A stretch of DNA of 64,000 nt from Malachius bipustulatus (lineage: Eukaryota; Arthropoda; Insecta; Coleoptera; Melyridae), in the NCBI GenBank assembly GCA_910589415.1, contig OU342630.1, positions 27,871,867 through 27,935,866 of the forward strand, in the 5' to 3' direction. Under the pieces are notes generated by a model. The model did no database searches, was not told where the DNA came from, and saw only the letters and a program-made list of their open reading frames with translations. The position numbers were made by a program, and so were the translations under genes. Shown piece by piece: positions 59,085 to 64,000 of this stretch (positions within the stretch are counted from its first letter, which is position 1; every line of letters begins with the position of its first letter).

Positions 59085-60932
59085 ATCTGTAATCTGTGGA
59101 TCAGTTTCATAAATTACATTAAAAAAAATTATAATAAAATAAAAAAAAATACAATACTTACTGGAAATGAAATTAGTTTCGATTTAATGTTAATGTAGTG
59201 ACATTTTGAGATATAGTTTTTCACACGCCAAAGGGCCAGTTCTCATGGCTCTTGTCATGGTTATGATCAAAATGATAATAAAGTGTCATCATAGAAGTGT
59301 GAAGTTATCCAGGAAAACGAGAGCCGATCTTACAAGAGTTAAAATAATCTTCATCTCTTCATCTTTTTCACAGTGGAGTCGAACTCGAAACTGATAACTG
59401 CCATCAATTATTGTAAAAAAAAAATATTCCGGAAAATCGCGGCCCAGGCGGAATAATAATAATAATAACAATCATAATAATTTATAATAAAGAGCATTTA
59501 TTTGTTCGTGTAATGTACATTATATACAATACAAAGTAAAACCAGGAGGCAAAGTCTGGCATAAGCTACTCTACTTAACCTCCAGCTAATTAAATAACCA
59601 ACTTCTTAAGCTTAAATCAGCAATAATACGAATTTAACAACCGCTCGTTGAGTTTCCGCAAATAAACTTTATAATGTTTCTTTAGGAAATTTACGGTACG
59701 TGTTTTCAAATAACTTGGTACAGCACAGCGCTGAATATTTTTACTGCATTACATATGAAGCATCTCTGAGACCCAACAAGACGGAATTTGGGCACCCCTT
59801 AGTAACAACTCTGAGGTATGGAGGTGTCGATATATCTAAAATTATGTAAACTAAGAGCTCATGTGATATTTGTAAATGTTTTCTGTTTTCAGCCATGTTG
59901 GCTCATTTATTTTAGCTGATACTCTGTCATATTTTTGGAGACTAAAGACAAATCTGCAGCACGCCTTTTGCACTTTTGGCAGACGATATTAAGTTGCTTG
60001 ATATAGCCATGGAAAATAACGAACCAAACCATAATTTAGAACATAAAGCACCAAACCCTCACATAATACCCTTCTCAACCGAAAACTAAGCAGATGTTTG
60101 TTACTGTATAACTGCCTCAACAGCAAATAAGATTTCTTAATCAGAAAAGAGACCTATTCATCGAAACGTAAAATCTTCAGTCAAATAATATTATAGGTAA
60201 CAAGTTTTTTTTTGGATCTTTAAATTCCTTAATGGTTGGTCCCAACAATCAGCCGCAAGACATCGATATCAGGGCTTTAACCAAATGTCAAAACGCTACA
60301 TTTTCCGTAATTTAGCCTGAACCCGTGAGCATAGGAAAAGGCTGCCAAAGATGCAATATCATTTTTCATGCAATCTGTAACAAATTCCGCCATGTATGTA
60401 AGTTTCTGTAGAAACCTTTTTACAAGCTTCTTAGAAAAGGTGCTCGCTTTGTGTCCTTATTCAGTTATATAGCAGTGAAAGTATATCCACTCCGAGACAT
60501 TCCTGGCAGGTAAAATTTTTTTCAATAGTTTTCCCGTAACTTGCAGTTTTAACCAAGGCTTTTTGCAGGTTTAGCATGGCTTATAATATTATGTAGATCA
60601 GTTCCCAGAGTTACCGAACAAGGATTCGTTGGTTTGAAAACTTCCGAAGCAACCGATTTCGTGAAAGAGATGTAAAAGAGATGAAAATCGACTTATGCTC
60701 TGTCCACTGAGTGTTGTCTGTTGTCATGCCCCATTTATTCTGACTAAACAATTTTATTTAATTCAATTTGATTCATATTGTCGACCAAGAGATATAACGA
60801 AAAAATCTAATTGTTAAACTGTCATATTTTATGACTACAACAATATTTCAATAATCCAAAAATTGATAAAATGACAGAAATCCTTTCGTTATATCTCTGA
60901 TCCAACTATACACTTATTTCTAAGTCGAACCA
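59085..60932. other. No gene recognised; traces only
   Basis: ALLADDIKLLDIA (plus strand, about 59968-60006) resembles reverse transcriptase motif C, but no neighbouring motif supports it. A small inverted repeat (GAGATATAACGAAA and its complement) lies at about 60779-60912. Confidence 0.4.
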
Positions 60933-60934
60933 GA

Positions 60935-61100
60935 TGTGGTGTAGTAACCTTTATATTTTAAGTTACCTTTGAAGTTGTTTATAAAATGTCAGTTGTTTTT
61001 CAGTAATTAAAAAAGTCAGATTAATGTAATTCCGAGTTCTTTATTATTATTAATTTTCAAAGTTAAAACTTATACATTCGATAGAACTTCAATCACAACA
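60935..61100 (+). repeat. Possible short 5' LTR
   Basis: Begins TGTGGTG and ends ACAACA just before the putative primer-binding site, giving TG...CA ends. Without the 3' LTR the left boundary cannot be confirmed. Confidence 0.35.
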
Positions 61101-61103
61101 GAA

Positions 61104-61117
61104 TTGGCGACGAAGGA
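61104..61117 (+). promoter_or_regulatory. Possible tRNA primer-binding site
   Basis: TTGGCGACGAAGGA directly follows the presumed LTR end. TGGCGAC is a common start of insect Gypsy primer-binding sites. The matching tRNA was not determined. Confidence 0.4.
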
Positions 61118-61186
61118 AAAGTCGAAGAATTGCAATTTGGAATTCCTAGTAGAAAATTTATCTGACAATCAATATCAAATACAAAA

Positions 61187-62183
61187 ATGGATCAAAATCA
61201 ATTCATGCAGCTAATGGAAACATTTACCAAAAGTCAACAACTCCTGATTCAATCTATATCTTCAGGATTACATTCAAATATTAATAACACTGATTCTGGA
61301 GAAGCTCAAACGTCTGTGGCTACCAATATGATTCTAAATTTCGAAAATTTTGTGTCTTCTAAATAGAGTTTCAAGATATACAGACAACGATTTGAAAATT
61401 ATTTGACAATGAAAGGAATCTTTCAAAACAAAACTCTTTGCTGTCAAATGTTATTGAATTCGGTTGGATCTGTTACCTATCAACTTATTGTCTCAATTGT
61501 ATCTCCAAAGTCTCCATCTGAATACAGCTACGACGACCTAATTTGTAAAATTGAAAGTCAACTGTGTTCAAAAGTAGCTCAACATAAATTTTTATCAATA
61601 TATCAACAAGAAAGCCAGACGATTAGCGAGTTTTTAAATTTACTTAGACGTGATATAGAAGACTGTGAATTTATTTCCCCTTGTGATTGCGAAAAGAACC
61701 TATAGCTGATGTGTTCCTAAGAATTAAATTTATCAGAGGAATTTGTGATACGTCAATGAGAGAACAGTTATTACATTCAGAGAAAAATACATTCGATGAT
61801 ATATTTCAAAAAGCTTTGGCCATCGAAGCATCACAATTGAACAGTCGTCTGCTGGAATGTAAGCAATCATCAACATTGAATTCAAGTTCGTCGGATATTA
61901 ACAAAGTTTCACGTCGTTACATTAAAAATTCTGAAAATAATCACATGAAGAAAGGAGAACATAGACAATACGTTCGTTCACGTTCAAAATCTCGTCTAGA
62001 TTATCAACATCTTGGAATCGACAACCTTTGCCTGAGGTGCGGTTCAAGCTCACATAGAATCCAAACATGTCAATCTAACTACAACAATTTACAATTCAAG
62101 TCATATTTTTTAAGAGGGCACGTTCAAAAAGTTTGTATCAAGACATTACTGGGTTCGAAAAAGAAGAATTCAAATAGATATTA
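61187..62183 (+). pseudogene. Gypsy gag, interrupted
   Basis: The structural protein that packages element RNA. The ATG at 61187 (MDQNQFMQLMETFTKSQQLL) is the first in-frame start after the primer site. A TAG at 61364 interrupts the frame after SSK; the sequence then continues in frame to 61705 (YQQESQTISEFLNLLRRDIE, a retrotransposon gag capsid motif) and shifts to another frame from about 61687 (ADVFLRIKFIRGI). A CCHC zinc knuckle CLRCGSSSHRIQTC lies at about 62026-62070. A second knuckle has lost its first two cysteines (RGHVQKVC remains). Basic residues (RSRSKSR) precede the knuckle. Stop at 62181. Confidence 0.85.
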
Positions 62184-62211
62184 AAAAACTACTCATTTAG
62201 TTGAAGATGAT

Positions 62212-62885
62212 GTGTCCAATCAAGATGAAAATGACGAGAACTATGGCATCAATAATATAGTTGATATTTTCGAACAGACACACCACACTGATGATGCATC
62301 AAAATATTTTGTCACAGTAAAAATTCAAGGTCATCCTCAACGATTCAAGGTAGATTCCGGAGCTGGATTCACACTTCTACCAAGATCCATCTATAATAGA
62401 ATGAAAATCAATGTGCCTCTCGAGGAAACTCCAATAATATTTCGATCATATACCAAAAATATATTCAAACCAGATGGTAAAGTACAAGTAGAAGTTAGAT
62501 ATCAAAATAAAGTATCAAATGAATGTCTGTACAATATTGTGTCCGATGAGTTTTTACCACTGCTTGGTCGTATATGGAACACCTAGGAATTAATCTGAAG
62601 GATCTGGACAACTAAACACCAAAGAACACAGTACAAATTAATTCTATCGATAGTATTTTAAAAAAATACTCTTCAATTTTTGAGCAGAAGGTTGGCTGCA
62701 TTCCTACAATTACTTGTTCACTTCATCTTAGAGAAAACACTAAGCCAGTCTTCATTCGTGAACGTGATGTACCCTACGCCTTAAGAAAAGCAGTTGAAAA
62801 TGAACTTGATCTACTTGAAGCAGAAGGTATAATTTCTAAGATAAGTCATAGCGATTGGGGGAGCCCTCTTGTTTGTATCACCATT
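62212..62885 (+). pseudogene. Gypsy protease and N-terminal reverse transcriptase, truncated
   Basis: The aspartic protease has FKVDSGAGFTLLP at about 62344-62382 (catalytic Asp in DSGA, where DTGA is more usual) and ends near LPLLGRIW. After a frame change the reverse transcriptase begins: SSIFEQKVGCIP, VFIRERDVPYALR, ELDLLEAEGIISKI and SDWGSPLV. This is the start of the fingers region. The sequence then jumps directly to RNase H-proximal sequence at about 62885. The palm, including the YVDD motif, is absent, so this copy cannot reverse-transcribe. An in-frame stop (TAA) also follows KDLDN. Confidence 0.85.
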
Positions 62886-63210
62886 ATGTGAAAATGCCTT
62901 CATGAAGCTGAAAGAAGAGATTGCTAGTGATAAGGTACTTGTGCCTTTCAACCCAAACCTGCCTATCATTTTGACATGTGATGCGAGTCCTACAGGAATT
63001 GCTGGAGTTCTTTCACACTTAACGAATGGTCAAGAACAACCAGTAGCATTTGCATCAAGATCACTTACATCAGCAGAACAAAATTATAGTCAGCTCGACA
63101 GGGAAGCTCTTGCAATCGTCTTTTCAGTGAGTCGTTTCTACATATACCTTTATGGTCATCATTTTCAACTTGTTACTGACAACAAACCACTTATCCATAT
63201 TTTTCAATAG
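62886..63210 (+). pseudogene. Gypsy RNase H domain
   Basis: Begins CENAFMKLKEEI, the connection segment, then LTCDASPTGIAGVL (catalytic Asp), PVAFASRSL, QLDREALAIVFSV (catalytic Glu) and LVTDNKPLIHIF (catalytic Asp). The three acidic residues are present. A stop follows IFQ, and the usual segment containing ALSR before the integrase is missing. Confidence 0.88.
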
Positions 63211-64000
63211 CGAGAGAAACAGATAAAGATGAAATACTTTCAAAAATTAAGAGTAGTCTTCTCAGTGATAATTCTAATCACCAAGAGTACACTCTTGATG
63301 GTGGTGTCTTATTCAAAGGTCAAAGAGTTGTCATTCCTAGATCACTTCAAGAAATTATCCTGAAAGAACTTCATAGTGTACACATTGGAATCACTAATAT
63401 GAAACAGTTGGCTCGTCGCTACTGTATACATGGACTGGCATGGATCATGCAATTGAAAACATTGCCAACTCTTGTGAAACCTGTGCCAAAACTAAGTCTA
63501 GTCCACCAAAAGCACCAATTCACCCATGGGAGGAACCACAAGAAAACTGGGATCGCGTCCACATAGACTATGCAGGACCTTACGAAGATAAACATATTTT
63601 GATTGTAGTCGATGCAAAATCGTAATGGGTAGAATTAAGAGTTTCGAATGTTGCTCCATCAACTTCAAAAAACATCGAATTGCTGGAAAACATTTTTGCT
63701 ACCCATGGACTTCCAAAGGTTCTTGTCTCCGACAATGCGACCATATTCACTAGCGAATTGTTCAAGAAATGGTGATACTCAAATGGTATATTTCAAAAAT
63801 TCTCAGCACCAGATCATCCGGGAACCAATGGCCTTGCTGAAAGGAATGTGCGTACCATCAAGAATCGCTTAAAAGCCATGAAAAATGAACCTTTAAATCT
63901 CACTCAGAAACTTCAAAAAATTATGAACTGGTACAGAGCTACTCCACTTGCTGAGGGGAGAATCCCTGCTGAATTATATCTGAAGAGACCTATGCGCATA
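63211..64000 (+). pseudogene. Gypsy integrase, interrupted and cut by the window edge
   Basis: The HHCC zinc-binding domain is spread over two frames: ELHSVHIGITNMKQLARRYC (about 63367-63426), then ANSCETCAKTK. The core begins ENWDRVHIDYAGP (first Asp), has LPKVLVSDNATIFTSELF (second Asp) and NGLAERNVRTIKNRL (Glu), so the DDE triad is kept. Stops interrupt it after VVDAKS (63624) and after FKKW (63772). Sequence to the window end (MNWYRATPLAEGRIPAELYL) is the conserved post-core block. It would insert element DNA into the genome if intact. Confidence 0.9.

Larger units (their letters stand above)
60935..64000 (+). mobile_element. Defective Ty3/Gypsy LTR retrotransposon, runs off the right edge
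   Basis: In order on the plus strand: a possible 5' LTR and primer-binding site, gag with a zinc knuckle, protease, N-terminal reverse transcriptase, RNase H, and integrase (zinc-binding and DDE core). This domain order is that of Ty3/Gypsy elements. There is an in-frame stop in gag, several frameshifts, a large deletion of the reverse transcriptase core and a smaller gap between RNase H and integrase. The 3' LTR is outside the window. Confidence 0.9.

Noticed and set aside
59965..60010. Reverse transcriptase motif C-like peptide ALLADDIKLLDIA
   Set aside because: Only a dozen residues; no other reverse transcriptase motif was found upstream or downstream in any frame.
1..64000. CRISPR arrays, bacterial operons or ribosomal RNA genes
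   Set aside because: Nothing of the kind is visible. The window is eukaryotic, repeat-dominated DNA, and the regular repeats present are transposon arms or a three-copy minisatellite.

Overview
This is an AT-rich piece of an animal nuclear genome, most probably an insect. The repeat community points that way: R1/LOA-type, CR1/Jockey-type and RTE-type non-LTR retrotransposons, a Ty3/Gypsy element, hAT elements, and a Tc1/mariner-superfamily transposase with a DUF4817-like N-terminus. The order or species cannot be fixed from the sequence. No complete host gene is recognised. One short acidic open frame near 59 kb is kept as a weak exon candidate. Nearly everything that can be named is a transposable element, often nested inside another.

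Layout. 1-3.5 kb: a degenerate foldback repeat, a tRNA-Ser-like SINE head and an inverted pair of hammerhead-like motifs. 3.5-6.4 kb: a 5'-truncated RTE-like retrotransposon with an 11-bp target duplication. 8.4-17.8 kb: a run of long palindromic (foldback) elements with CAGGGTG or CAGTGTG ends and TA target duplications. One of them (14540-15892) still holds a transposase remnant. Another (12357-14530) has a separate GC-richer palindrome nested in it. A small element with two head-to-head hammerhead-like motifs sits at 16079-16655. 18.9 kb: an R1-type tail. 20.8-28.7 kb: more foldbacks and two hAT elements with perfect 8-bp duplications. 31-33.4 kb: a 5'-truncated CR1/Jockey-type element with an uninterrupted reverse transcriptase frame. 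35.3-39.2 kb: three palindromic elements in series. The middle one (36162-38345) encodes a nearly intact DDE transposase. 41.3-47.5 kb: a decayed Jockey-type fragment, foldbacks and another transposase remnant. 48.0-52.3 kb: a 4.3-kb hAT-like element carrying a 1.15-kb-arm inverted repeat and a fragment of a cellular-type gene with PIN/FEN1-like motifs. 53.5-54.2 kb: a foldback nested in a foldback. 56 kb: an R1/LOA fragment. 60.9-64.0 kb: a Ty3/Gypsy element, defective by stops, frameshifts and deletions, running off the right edge.

How the parts fit together. The strongest theme is one transposition system. A transposase of the Tc1/mariner superfamily is seen as one near-intact and two decayed copies. 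Around it are many non-autonomous elements that are almost entirely palindromic, duplicate a TA dinucleotide, and in at least five cases share an internal module (GTGAAAATCGCAATTTTC ... ACGGCTTACATG). The 14540-15892 element joins the transposase remnant to CAGGGTG ends, so transposase and foldbacks probably belong to the same system. The second theme is the hAT-like element at 47981-52328, which seems to have captured and inverted part of a gene.
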